The notes beneath the pieces are model-generated. The model was given only the letters and a program-made list of their open reading frames with translations. It was not told where the DNA came from and ran no database searches. A stretch of DNA of 64,000 bases from LMUY01 sp964247705. Lineage in GTDB: Bacteria; Pseudomonadota; Alphaproteobacteria; Acetobacterales; Acetobacteraceae. Below are positions 7,316 to 15,593 of the stretch, piece after piece. The stretch lies in the NCBI GenBank assembly GCA_964247705.1, contig CAXTVQ010000010.1:14380-78379 (forward strand), read 5' to 3'. Position 1 is the stretch's first letter; each line of letters begins with the position of its first letter. Made by a program: the position numbers and the translations under genes.

Positions 7316-9055
7316 ATGGATGAACCCAAGATGACCGCCGGCCGCCGGGCCATGCTGCAGGCCGGTGCGGCGGCGGCCGTGACTGCCGCGATCGGGCCGG
7401 CACGGGCGGCGGCGCCGTTCTTCAAGCTCTACCTGATGATCCCGAACAGCCAGCCGGCCCGCGTGGTGTGGGGCACGGTCGCGGCGCAACAGATGCAGAA
7501 GCTGGGGATCGAGGTCGTCTCCTCCATCGTGCCGTTCACCGCCATCGCGCCGCGCCGGTCGAGGGGCGACGGCAAGACGCATGTGGACGGCGGCTGGGAT
7601 GCTTATCTCGAGCGCTACTACTACAGCTCGATCGAGCCCTCGCCGCTCGCGCTGTTCGGCTCCATGAACATGCCGCCCAGTGGGCAAAACTACTACTACG
7701 TCGATGACGGAGAGATCGACCAGGCGTTGAAGCAGGTCGCCACCACCCTGAACCCGGCGGACCGCCTCGCCGCCTACCATGCGTTCGAGAAGCGCTGGTA
7801 CGACATCCAGCCGATGACGATCCTGTTCTATCCGCAGGACGTCATCGCCGTGAACCCGAAGCTGCACGGGTTGGACGCGACCACCTACAACCCGGTGTTC
7901 TACCCCACGCCGGAACGCTGGACGATCGACGGCGCCGGGTCCGACGCCACCGCCGCGTTCGCCTCATGGCCGGTGCCGAGTTCCTTGGTGCCGATGTACA
8001 CCATCGGCTACCACGAGAGTAACGTGTTCGGCCCCGCGTACAACCGGCTCTACGAATACGCATCCTGGCAGGACAAGACCTTGGTCCCGGCGCTCGCGGC
8101 CGGCCACACCATGTCGGACGACGGCAAGCACTGGGCGATCACGCTGCGCCAGGGCGTGAAGTGGCATTCCGGCGAGGAGTTCACGGCGGCCGACGTGAAG
8201 TTCACCTGGGACACCATCCTGAACAAGGCCTACGGCTCGCTGTTCCAATCCGTCATGGAAGGCATCTTCGGCGGACCCGGCGCCTACAAGGTGACCGGCC
8301 GCTACGAGATCACCGTGGACCTGCCGGCCTATTCCATGGAGTTCCTGAACAGCGTGCTGGGCGCCTACGCCATCATGCCGGCGCACGCCTACGCGGACAT
8401 CAAGCCCGAAGCCATGCGCGGACACACCGCCTCCACCTGGTTGGGCAGCTACACGGTGAAGACCAGCGACGGCAAAAGCTTCACCGCCAAGGGCGCCGTG
8501 GGCACCGGGCCCTGGATCCCGCAGGGCTTCGATCCCAGCCGCAAGGCCTACAAGTTCACCCGCAACGAAGCCTATTGGAAGCCGCACACCGGCAACGTGA
8601 CGACCTTCTTCGTGGTCAACATCAACGGCACCGACGCCGTCCTCGCCGCGCTGAAGGACGGCGAGATCGACGCGCACGATCCGATGTACGACATCGGCCC
8701 CGTCATCGGCACGGTGGACCCGAGCTGGGGCCGCGTTTCGACCTTCGACAGCTACAAGTGGCAACACATCTGCTACAACCTCAAGCACCCCGTGTTCGGC
8801 CTGGGCACGGACACGCCGCTGGGAAAGCAGGACCCGGCGCGTGCCGCCGAAGCCGCAGCCTATATCCGCCAAGCCATCAGCCACGCCATGCCGCGCGACG
8901 AGATCGTGAAAGGCATCGCCGGCGGCTACGGCGCGGCGGGCACCGTGCCCATGGCCTGGTCGTCACCGGAATACGACCACGAGCTGCTGAAGCCGATCGC
9001 CTTCGACATGGAGGTCGCCAAGGGCTTCATGGAGAAGGCTGGCTACAAATACTAA
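7316..9055 (+). CDS. Family-5 (DppA/OppA-type) substrate-binding protein with circularly permuted domain order
   Basis: The protein has 579 residues and a Tat-like leader (GRRAMLQAG, cleavage after about PARAAA). Right after the leader, residues 34-205 match what is normally the C-terminal part of family-5 binding proteins: FKLYLMIPNSQPARV, then QKLGIEV, then the late ADRLAAYHAFEKRWYD segment. From about residue 222 it continues with the normal N-terminal part (YNRLYEY, LVPALAAGH, ITLRQGVKWHSGEEFTAADV). It stops at FMEKAGYKY, exactly where ordinary members go on into the C-terminal lobe. The family-5 protein at 26082-27587 has the usual order. The start at 7316 has GGAG 6 nt upstream. It should deliver the ligand to the DppBCDF-type transporter encoded just before it. 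Confidence 0.8.
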   Translation: MDEPKMTAGRRAMLQAGAAAAVTAAIGPARAAAPFFKLYLMIPNSQPARVVWGTVAAQQMQKLGIEVVSSIVPFTAIAPRRSRGDGKTHVDGGWDAYLERYYYSSIEPSPLALFGSMNMPPSGQNYYYVDDGEIDQALKQVATTLNPADRLAAYHAFEKRWYDIQPMTILFYPQDVIAVNPKLHGLDATTYNPVFYPTPERWTIDGAGSDATAAFASWPVPSSLVPMYTIGYHESNVFGPAYNRLYEYASWQDKTLVPALAAGHTMSDDGKHWAITLRQGVKWHSGEEFTAADVKFTWDTILNKAYGSLFQSVMEGIFGGPGAYKVTGRYEITVDLPAYSMEFLNSVLGAYAIMPAHAYADIKPEAMRGHTASTWLGSYTVKTSDGKSFTAKGAVGTGPWIPQGFDPSRKAYKFTRNEAYWKPHTGNVTTFFVVNINGTDAVLAALKDGEIDAHDPMYDIGPVIGTVDPSWGRVSTFDSYKWQHICYNLKHPVFGLGTDTPLGKQDPARAAEAAAYIRQAISHAMPRDEIVKGIAGGYGAAGTVPMAWSSPEYDHELLKPIAFDMEVAKGFMEKAGYKY

Positions 9056-9083
9056 GCAAAACGGCAAGCAGAAGGAGCAAACA

Positions 9084-10442
9084 ATGGCAAAACGGCAGAT
9101 GAAACTCGGCATGTCCATGCGGGGCCTGGGTTACCACGTGTCGGCGTGGCGCCACCCGGCCACGCCGGCGGATGGCACGTTGCGGTTCGATCACTACGTC
9201 CGCAACGCCCAACTGGCGGAGCAGGGCCTGTTCGACATGATCTTCTTCGCCGACGGCATCGGCGTGCGGGAGCAGGACCTGCCGCGCGGCTCGCTGGCGC
9301 GCTCCGGCTACGAGATCGTGGAGATGGAGCCGATGACGCTGCTGCCGGCGCTGGCGGCCCTCACCAAGCATATCGGCCTGGTGACCACGGCCTCCACCAC
9401 CTACAACGAGCCGTTCCACATCGCCCGTAAGTTCGCGACATTGGACCTGATCAGCGGCGGCCGGGCGGGCTGGAACATCGTCACATCGTGGTCCGACGCC
9501 GAAGCGCAGAACTTCAACCGCGCCAAGCACCTGGACTACGACACGCGCTACGAACGCGCCGCCGAGTTCGTCGAGGTGGTGAAGGGCCTGTGGGATACCT
9601 GGGAACCCGGCGCGTTCCTGTACGACCGCGCCAGCAGCCAGTTCTACGACGAGAGCAAGCTGCATTTGCTCAACCACGTAGGAAAGCACTTCCAGGTCAA
9701 AGGCCCGCTGAACGTCGCGCGCATGCCGCAGGGCCGCCCGATCCTGGTGCAGGCGGGCGCCAGCGAACCGGGGCGGGAGATCGCGGCGCAATCCGCGGAC
9801 GTTGTCTATGCCTCGCAGGACAACATCGGCGCCGCCAAGGCATACTACGACGACGTGAAGGGCCGCCTGGCCAAGTACGGCCGCGACTGGGACGACCTCA
9901 AGATCATGCCCGGCATCCGCCCGATCGTCGGCGCGACCCGGGCGGAAGCGCAGGCCAAGTACGATGAACTGCAGGAGCTGGTGGACCCGCTCGTCGGGCT
10001 CGCGCGCGCCTACAACGCGCTCGGCGACCTGTCCGGCTTTCCCGTGGACGGTCCGGTGCCGGAGCCGCAGGCCGAGCCAAGGGTCCGCTCCAGCCAGGAG
10101 CGGCTGATGAAGCGGGTGCGCGAGAACAATTGGACCATCCGGGAGATGTGCCAGCATCTCGCCGGCGAGGGCGGCACCGCCGTGATCGGCACCGCCGCCG
10201 ACGTTTGCGACCGCATGGAAGCCTGGATGGACGCCGAGTGCTGCGACGGGTTCAACATCACGCCGAACCAGCTTCCGGGCGGCTGCGAGGATTTCGTGCG
10301 CTTCGTGACGCCGGAACTGCAACGCCGCGGCCGCTTCCGCACGGCCTACGAGGGCAAGACGCTCCGGGAGAACCTGGGCCTCAAACCGCACGTGAACCGC
10401 TATGTCGCCTCACGCGAGCAAACCCGGCTGGCCTCCGACTAG
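9084..10442 (+). CDS. LLM-class flavin-dependent monooxygenase, NtaA/SnaA/DszA family
   Basis: This 452-residue bacterial-luciferase-like TIM barrel has family landmarks MIFFAD (about 53-58), LVTTASTTYNEPFHIARKFA (about 100-119) and the GRAGWNIVTSW segment used for FMNH2 binding. Relatives are two-component enzymes that oxidise nitrilotriacetate, EDTA, dibenzothiophene sulfone, alkanesulfonates and N-heterocycles, using reduced flavin from a separate reductase. No flavin reductase is present in this locus. A strong AGAAGGAG lies before the start. It is the last gene of the rightward operon and overlaps the convergent amidase gene by 33 bases. Confidence 0.9.
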   Translation: MAKRQMKLGMSMRGLGYHVSAWRHPATPADGTLRFDHYVRNAQLAEQGLFDMIFFADGIGVREQDLPRGSLARSGYEIVEMEPMTLLPALAALTKHIGLVTTASTTYNEPFHIARKFATLDLISGGRAGWNIVTSWSDAEAQNFNRAKHLDYDTRYERAAEFVEVVKGLWDTWEPGAFLYDRASSQFYDESKLHLLNHVGKHFQVKGPLNVARMPQGRPILVQAGASEPGREIAAQSADVVYASQDNIGAAKAYYDDVKGRLAKYGRDWDDLKIMPGIRPIVGATRAEAQAKYDELQELVDPLVGLARAYNALGDLSGFPVDGPVPEPQAEPRVRSSQERLMKRVRENNWTIREMCQHLAGEGGTAVIGTAADVCDRMEAWMDAECCDGFNITPNQLPGGCEDFVRFVTPELQRRGRFRTAYEGKTLRENLGLKPHVNRYVASREQTRLASD

Positions 10443-11540
10443 CGGACAGGGCTGCGGCGCGGTCCCCCGCTCAGGCGGCGGGAAGACCGCGCGGCAGATC
10501 CTCGCATGCACGCCCTGCCGCCCGTCCACCACCTGGGTGACGGCAAAATCGGCGGCCACGCTCATCAGCGAATAGGCATCGTCCCGGCTTAGCCCGCGGT
10601 GGTCGGTCAGCAGTCGGAGCATCTCGAGGCTGGCGTTGCGCATCGCCACATTCAGGTCCTCGTCGAAGCCGTGCGTCATCCAGCAATCCGGCGTCTGCAG
10701 CAACGGCGACGGGAAGCTGAAATCGCGGCGCACGAACAACTGGAACATCACGTCGAGCGAGGCCTCGATGGCGGTGCCGCTGATCTCGCCATCGCCCTGG
10801 GAGATATGCGGGTCACCGACCGAGAACAGCGCGCCGTCCACCTGCACCGGATAGAACATCGTCGACCCGGCGCCGATCCGCCAATTGTCGATGTTGCCGC
10901 CGTGGCTGCCGGGCGGAATGGTGCTGACCCGGCCCTTCGCGTCCGGCGCCACACCCGCGGTGCCCAGATGCGGGCGCACCGGGACGCGCACCCCCTTCAG
11001 GGCCGGCTGGCGGCAACAATCGCGCTCGTGGGTGATCGTGCCGGGAACCAGGTATTTGCCGGGGAAGTCGTAGGCGAACACGGCCTCGGCCGTTTGGCTC
11101 GCGTCGTCCAGCCGGTATATCGTGACGCGTTCCTTCTCGCCGAACTCCTTGTAAAGGTGCCCCCAGTGCGCGGCGAGGTTGGAGCCGTAACGGTGGCGCG
11201 GCGTCATCTGCAGGTAGCGCACTTCCAGCACGTCACCCGGCCGCGCGTCCTTCACGTAGATCGGCCCGGTCATGAGGTGGACGCCGGGGTTGCGGTCATC
11301 GGGCGGGATCGCGTCCCAGATCGCCTTCATGCCGCCGTCCATCATCAACTCGGGCGCGTCGCCGGCGTGATGGGTCAGCGCCTCCACTCGCACGAAGTCG
11401 CCGCTGGCAATGGTGATGGCAGGCGCGAGCCCGGCGTCGAAATAGCCCCAGTGCACGGTCTTCGGCGTGGCCCGCAGATCGTGCAGCGCCGGGCGGAGGC
11501 GTTCGCGTTCGGCTTGGTGTTCGTCGTGGGCGAGGGTCAT
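10410..11540 (-). CDS. Acetamidase/formamidase family protein
   Basis: The 376-residue protein has the FmdA/AmdA beta-rich fold. Characteristic segments include TVHWGYFDAG near the start, GHLYKEFG mid-protein, GGNIDNWRIGAGST and the metal-site-like VGDPHISQGDGE. Such enzymes hydrolyse formamide, acetamide or related short amides to ammonium and the acid. Its last eleven codons overlap the convergent LLM monooxygenase gene. Its start overlaps the RidA gene by 4 bases, so it is translated with RidA and the amino-acid transporter. It probably releases ammonium or formate from a product of the neighbouring pathway, which is an inference. Confidence 0.88.
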   Translation of the reverse strand: MTLAHDEHQAERERLRPALHDLRATPKTVHWGYFDAGLAPAITIASGDFVRVEALTHHAGDAPELMMDGGMKAIWDAIPPDDRNPGVHLMTGPIYVKDARPGDVLEVRYLQMTPRHRYGSNLAAHWGHLYKEFGEKERVTIYRLDDASQTAEAVFAYDFPGKYLVPGTITHERDCCRQPALKGVRVPVRPHLGTAGVAPDAKGRVSTIPPGSHGGNIDNWRIGAGSTMFYPVQVDGALFSVGDPHISQGDGEISGTAIEASLDVMFQLFVRRDFSFPSPLLQTPDCWMTHGFDEDLNVAMRNASLEMLRLLTDHRGLSRDDAYSLMSVAADFAVTQVVDGRQGVHARICRAVFPPPERGTAPQPCPLVGGQPGLLA

Positions 11541-11944
11541 GGCGTGCTATCCGGGATGCCAGCGATAAGGTCTATCTCAACGACGGCGCCGACCGCGAGG
11601 CCGGTCACGCCGACGCAGGTGCGGCTGGGCAACGCGCCTTCGAACCACTCGGCATACGCTGCATTGAACGCCGCGTAATCGTCGAACGAAGTGAGATAGA
11701 CGCGCACCATCAGCGCGTCCTCGAAGGTCAGACCGAATTGTGCGAGCACGGCGGCCAGGTTGCGGCGCACCTGCTCCGCCTGCGCCACCACGCCGCCCTG
11801 GACGATCTGTCCGGTCGCCGGGTCGGTCGGCATCTGCCCGGTGACGAACACCAGGTTGCCGAACCTCACCGCGTGGGAGAATGGACCGACCTGCGGCGGC
11901 ACGCCGTCCGCCGGCGAGAAGACGAAGCTCTGCTTGCGGGTCAT
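11537..11944 (-). CDS. RidA/YjgF/YER057c/UK114 family protein
   Basis: The 135-residue trimeric-barrel protein has VGPFSHAV near residue 19, LVFVTGQMP, and the C-terminal SRTCVGVTGLAVGAVVEID motif. The Arg in that motif corresponds to the imine-binding arginine of active RidA proteins. RidA members hydrolyse reactive enamine/imine intermediates, and the RutC branch acts in pyrimidine breakdown. It sits between an amidase and an ABC transporter, with 4-base overlaps at both ends. A catabolic, pathway-specific role is therefore more likely than the housekeeping one. Confidence 0.9.
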   Translation of the reverse strand: MTRKQSFVFSPADGVPPQVGPFSHAVRFGNLVFVTGQMPTDPATGQIVQGGVVAQAEQVRRNLAAVLAQFGLTFEDALMVRVYLTSFDDYAAFNAAYAEWFEGALPSRTCVGVTGLAVGAVVEIDLIAGIPDSTP

Positions 11945-13530
11945 GCGGCGGCCTCCGCCACGCTGTCGGCCCCCATGACGCGCAGGAACCGCGCCGTCAT
12001 CGGGTGGCGGGGCCGGGTCAGCACCTCTTCGGCGCGGCCTTCCTCGGTCACCGTTCCGTTGCTCAGGAAGATCACCCGGTCCGCCACTTCCCGGGCGAAA
12101 CGCAGTTGGTGGGTGGATATGATCATGGTCAGCCCGTCCTCGAACGCGAGCCGCTTGATCACATCCAGCACCTCGCCGATCAGCTCCGGATCGAGTGCCG
12201 AGGTCGGCTCGTCCAGCAGCAGGACACTCGGGTTCGGCGCCAGCGCGCGCGCAATTGCCACACGCTGCTGCTGCCCGCCGGACAAATGACGCGGCAGCGC
12301 GTCCGCGCGGTGCGCCAGGCCTACCCGGTTCAGCAGCTCATCCGCCCGCTTGCCGGCTTGCACGGGTGCCATGCCGTGCACCCAGCGCAGCGGCCCGGCA
12401 ATGTTCTCCCGCGCGGTCAGGTGGCTGAACAGGTTGAACTGCTGGAACACCATACCCACGCCGACGCTCGCACGCTCATGGGCGATCGCACGCGGCGACA
12501 GCTTGCGGCCCTCTTCGCTGAAGCCGAGCCGGCGGCCGCCGACCCGCACGGTGCCGCTATCCCAACCCTCGAGCAGGTTGATGCAGCGTAGCAGCGTGCT
12601 CTTGCCGGCGCCGCTGCGGCCCAGCAACGCCACGACCTCCCCGGAGCGTACGATGAGCGACAGCCCGTCGAGCACCGCATGCTCGCCATAGGCTTTGTGC
12701 AGGTCGCGCACCTCGATCCCCATGGCGGCGCCGGCCAGCATGTCGGCCCGCCCCACCCGGTCGACCGCCGGCCCGCCGGAAACGATTGGTTCGTCGGGCA
12801 CTGCGGCAACGGCCGGTGCTGCGGACACCGTCGCTGTGCGCCGCCACGGCAGCAGGCGGGCGAACAGGTCCCGCGGCTTGGCCCGGTCCAGGTCGAGCGC
12901 CGCCTCGGCGCCGAGCTGCAGCAGGCTGATCGCCCCGGTCAACGCCAGGTACACCACGCCGGACGCGAAGAAGATCGAGAAGAAGTCGAAGGTGGAGGAG
13001 GCGAGCTGCGTGCTGCGCAACGTCAGCTCCTCCACGGCGATCACCGAGGCGAGGGAGGAGTTCTTCATTGCCGACACGGCTTCGTTGCCGAGCCCCGGCA
13101 CCATGGTGCGGATCGCCTGCGGGGCGATCACGCGGCGCATCAGCACCCACGGCGTCATGCCGAGCGCTTGCCCGGCCGCAAGCTGGCCCGCCTCGACGCC
13201 GCGCACGCCGGAGCGGAAGATCTCGGCCAGGAACGGCCCCTCGTTGGCGGACAGCGCCAATGCTGCGGCGGCCACGGAACTCAGCCGCAACCCGATATGC
13301 GGCAGGGCGTCATAGGCGAACACCAGTTGCAGGATAAGCGGCGTGCCGCGGAAGATCACGGCATAGGTGCGGGCGAAGGCCGACAGCACCCGGAACCGCG
13401 ACAACTGCATGGCCGCGAGCAGCAGCCCCACCAGCAGCCCGCCCGCCAACCCCAGGCCAGTGACTTCGAGCGTGAAGACAATGCCCTGGAGCAGGTACGG
13501 CATGCTCAGGTAATGGAGGAAAAGCTCCAT
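11941..13530 (-). CDS. Fused polar amino-acid ABC permease and ATPase
   Basis: The 529-residue protein joins two normally separate subunits. Residues 1-225 are a HisM/GlnP-type permease with several membrane spans and the coupling loop QALGMTPWVLMRR near 121-133. A Pro/Ala/Val-rich linker (about 230-265) leads to a GlnQ/HisP-type ATPase with Walker A GRSGAGKS at 304-311, LSGGQQQR and LLLDEPTSALD. The start at 13530 shares one base with the stop of the preceding gene (TAATG). The longer frame from 13581 would run into that gene. With the family-3 binding protein upstream it forms a complete importer for an amino acid or similar polar solute. Confidence 0.9.
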   Translation of the reverse strand: MELFLHYLSMPYLLQGIVFTLEVTGLGLAGGLLVGLLLAAMQLSRFRVLSAFARTYAVIFRGTPLILQLVFAYDALPHIGLRLSSVAAAALALSANEGPFLAEIFRSGVRGVEAGQLAAGQALGMTPWVLMRRVIAPQAIRTMVPGLGNEAVSAMKNSSLASVIAVEELTLRSTQLASSTFDFFSIFFASGVVYLALTGAISLLQLGAEAALDLDRAKPRDLFARLLPWRRTATVSAAPAVAAVPDEPIVSGGPAVDRVGRADMLAGAAMGIEVRDLHKAYGEHAVLDGLSLIVRSGEVVALLGRSGAGKSTLLRCINLLEGWDSGTVRVGGRRLGFSEEGRKLSPRAIAHERASVGVGMVFQQFNLFSHLTARENIAGPLRWVHGMAPVQAGKRADELLNRVGLAHRADALPRHLSGGQQQRVAIARALAPNPSVLLLDEPTSALDPELIGEVLDVIKRLAFEDGLTMIISTHQLRFAREVADRVIFLSNGTVTEEGRAEEVLTRPRHPMTARFLRVMGADSVAEAAA

Positions 13531-14423
13531 TACTCCGTCAGGAGCTTCGGCGCCTCGAGGCTGCCGGAATCCAGCGACCATTTCTTCAGCATGTCGGCTT
13601 CCATGCCGCTGGACTGGATCTCGACCAAGGCGGCCATGATCGCGTCGCGGAAGTCGGTCTTGCCCTTGGGCACGGCGATGCCGACCGAGTACGGCAACGT
13701 GACGGCGGTGGCCTTGTCCAACTGGTTCGGGTAGGCCTTCACCGCCTGGTCCACGGTGTTAACGTCGTTGACGTAGGTATCCGCCCGCCCGTTCAGCAAA
13801 GCCTGGATGCAGTCGGCATTGTTGTCATAGAGCTGGATGGTCGGCGCCGTTTTGCCTGCCGTCTTGCACGGCTCGGCCAGCGCCTGCAGCAGCGGCACTT
13901 CGACATAGCCGGTGTTCTCGGCCGCAGCGGCGCCGCACATCGAACTGTCGATCCCGGTAAGCTTCTTCGGATTACCCTTGGCGACCAGCACCCCGTCGAA
14001 CACCTTCGAGTAGGTGATGAAGTCGGCCGCCTTCGCACGCTCCGACGTGGCGTAGATGTCGGAGATCACGATATCGGCCTGGCCGCTGCTGAGCGTGGTC
14101 AACAGCGCCGCGAACGTCACCGACTTGTAGGTGACCTTGAAGCCTAGGCAATCGCCCAACGCGTTGACCAGATCGATGTCGAAACCGACGAACTTGCTGG
14201 GATCCTGTGGATCGAGTGCTTCGTAACCCGGCGTATGGGGATTGATCGCATCCACCAACGTCTTGCCCACGAATTGCGGGTATTTCGCCTGGAGTGACTT
14301 GCAGGCAGCGGATGAGGCCAGTCCGGCCGCGGCAGCCGTATGGGATCCGGCGATGGCAACGAGGCCGAGCAATGCGGCGGCAAAGATGGCGTGTCTACGG
14401 GCAAAACGCTGGCGGAAATTCAC
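13530..14423 (-). CDS. Family-3 extracellular amino-acid-binding protein
   Basis: This 297-residue exported binding protein has an N-terminal leader (basic MNFRQRFARRH, hydrophobic core, cleavage near TAAAAG). The mature part shows family-3 features: FVGFDIDLVNALGDCLG, SGQADIVISDIYATSERA and the hinge ISYSKVF-like region FITYSKVF. Such proteins bind amino acids, opines or related cations in the periplasm. It is the first gene of the leftward operon that continues with the fused permease-ATPase, RidA and amidase genes. Confidence 0.9.
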   Translation of the reverse strand: MNFRQRFARRHAIFAAALLGLVAIAGSHTAAAAGLASSAACKSLQAKYPQFVGKTLVDAINPHTPGYEALDPQDPSKFVGFDIDLVNALGDCLGFKVTYKSVTFAALLTTLSSGQADIVISDIYATSERAKAADFITYSKVFDGVLVAKGNPKKLTGIDSSMCGAAAAENTGYVEVPLLQALAEPCKTAGKTAPTIQLYDNNADCIQALLNGRADTYVNDVNTVDQAVKAYPNQLDKATAVTLPYSVGIAVPKGKTDFRDAIMAALVEIQSSGMEADMLKKWSLDSGSLEAPKLLTE

Positions 14424-14516
14424 GCGGTTTTCTCCTGGGGAGGCAACTCAATCGTTGTCGCTAGCCGCTGAGCAATCCTCGTGCCACCGCCATCCGCCCG
14501 AGCTGGGCCGCTCCCT

Positions 14517-15494
14517 CTACGGCGTGGAGAACAGCCCGGCGAGGTTGCCACGGATGCGGTCGAGCACCGGGCCATCCGCTGGCATGTCGAACAGTCGCCC
14601 GGTGATCGTTTCGAACGCCTCGACATAGACGGCCGAGGTGGCGAGAACCAAGTCTTCGGGGATGTCCGGAATCGGATCGCCATAGGGATCGCAGCGGGCC
14701 ACCACCCAGTTGCGCACGAAGTCCTTGTCGAAGCTGTCCTGCTTCTCCCCGGCCGCGAACCGGCTCTCGTAACTGCCGGCGCGCCAGTAACGGCTGCTGT
14801 CCGGCGTGTGGATCTCGTCCGCGAGCACGATGCGGCCGTTCGCGTCGGTGCCGAACTCGTATTTCGTGTCGACCAGGATCAGCCCTCGCTCCGCCGCGAT
14901 CGCCTGTCCCCGGGCGAACAAGGCGAGCGCGTACTCGCTCAACTGGGCCCACTGCGCCGCGGTCAGCAAGCCTTTGCCGACGATGTCCTGCGGCGTGAGC
15001 GGCGCATCGTGCGCGCCGTCGAACGCCTTGCTCGTCGGTGTCAGGATGGCGGCCGGCAGGCGCTGGTTGGGGCGCAACCCGTCCGGCAGGCGCACGCCGT
15101 ACATCTCCCGCTGGCCGGCGTTGTACATCGTCAGTACCGACGTGCTCGTCGTGCCCGCGAGATAGCCGCGCACCACCACCTCTACCGGCAGGATGTCGAG
15201 GCGGCGGCCGATCACCACGTTCGGATCGGGGTAGTCCAGCACGTGGTTGGGGCAGAGATCGGCGGTGGCTTCGAACCAGAACCGGGCCGTTTGAGTGAGC
15301 ACCTGGCCCTTCAACGGCACGGCGCACAGGATGCGGTCGAACGCGCTCAGCCGGTCGGTCGCGATGATGACCCGGCGTCCATCCGGCAGATCGTAATTGT
15401 CCCGCACCTTGCCGCTGTAATGGTGCGGCAGTTCCGGGATTGTGGCATCCCGGAGCACGAGATGGGCGCGGCTGCGAAGCATTTCGATGTCCAT
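14517..15494 (-). CDS. purC: Phosphoribosylaminoimidazole-succinocarboxamide (SAICAR) synthase
   Basis: The 325-residue protein carries the SAICAR synthetase signatures YSGKVRDNYDLPDG (about 26-39), ATDRLSAFDR, RGYLAGTTSTS, LTPTSKAFDGAHD and the metal/ATP-site LADEIHTPDSSRYW. It catalyses the ATP-dependent joining of CAIR and aspartate in purine synthesis, in the cytoplasm. It belongs to the longer form (about 300 residues) also seen in fungi, rather than the 240-residue form common in bacteria. It stands alone, divergent from the gamma-glutamyltransferase-family gene. An extra copy elsewhere in the genome cannot be excluded. Confidence 0.95.
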   Translation of the reverse strand: MDIEMLRSRAHLVLRDATIPELPHHYSGKVRDNYDLPDGRRVIIATDRLSAFDRILCAVPLKGQVLTQTARFWFEATADLCPNHVLDYPDPNVVIGRRLDILPVEVVVRGYLAGTTSTSVLTMYNAGQREMYGVRLPDGLRPNQRLPAAILTPTSKAFDGAHDAPLTPQDIVGKGLLTAAQWAQLSEYALALFARGQAIAAERGLILVDTKYEFGTDANGRIVLADEIHTPDSSRYWRAGSYESRFAAGEKQDSFDKDFVRNWVVARCDPYGDPIPDIPEDLVLATSAVYVEAFETITGRLFDMPADGPVLDRIRGNLAGLFSTP

Positions 15495-15593
15495 GCGGCG
15501 ACCTTAAGGGAGAAGCCGCCGCCTGTCCTGCCTCTGGCTAAGCCACGGTTTTGATGGCTTGTTGCACGACGAGCTTACGCCAGGGGAACCCGC

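Noticed and set aside
6542..9055. 837-codon start for the permuted binding protein
   Set aside because: The first 258 codons read out of frame through the OppF-type ATPase gene, and the leader peptide begins at 7316.
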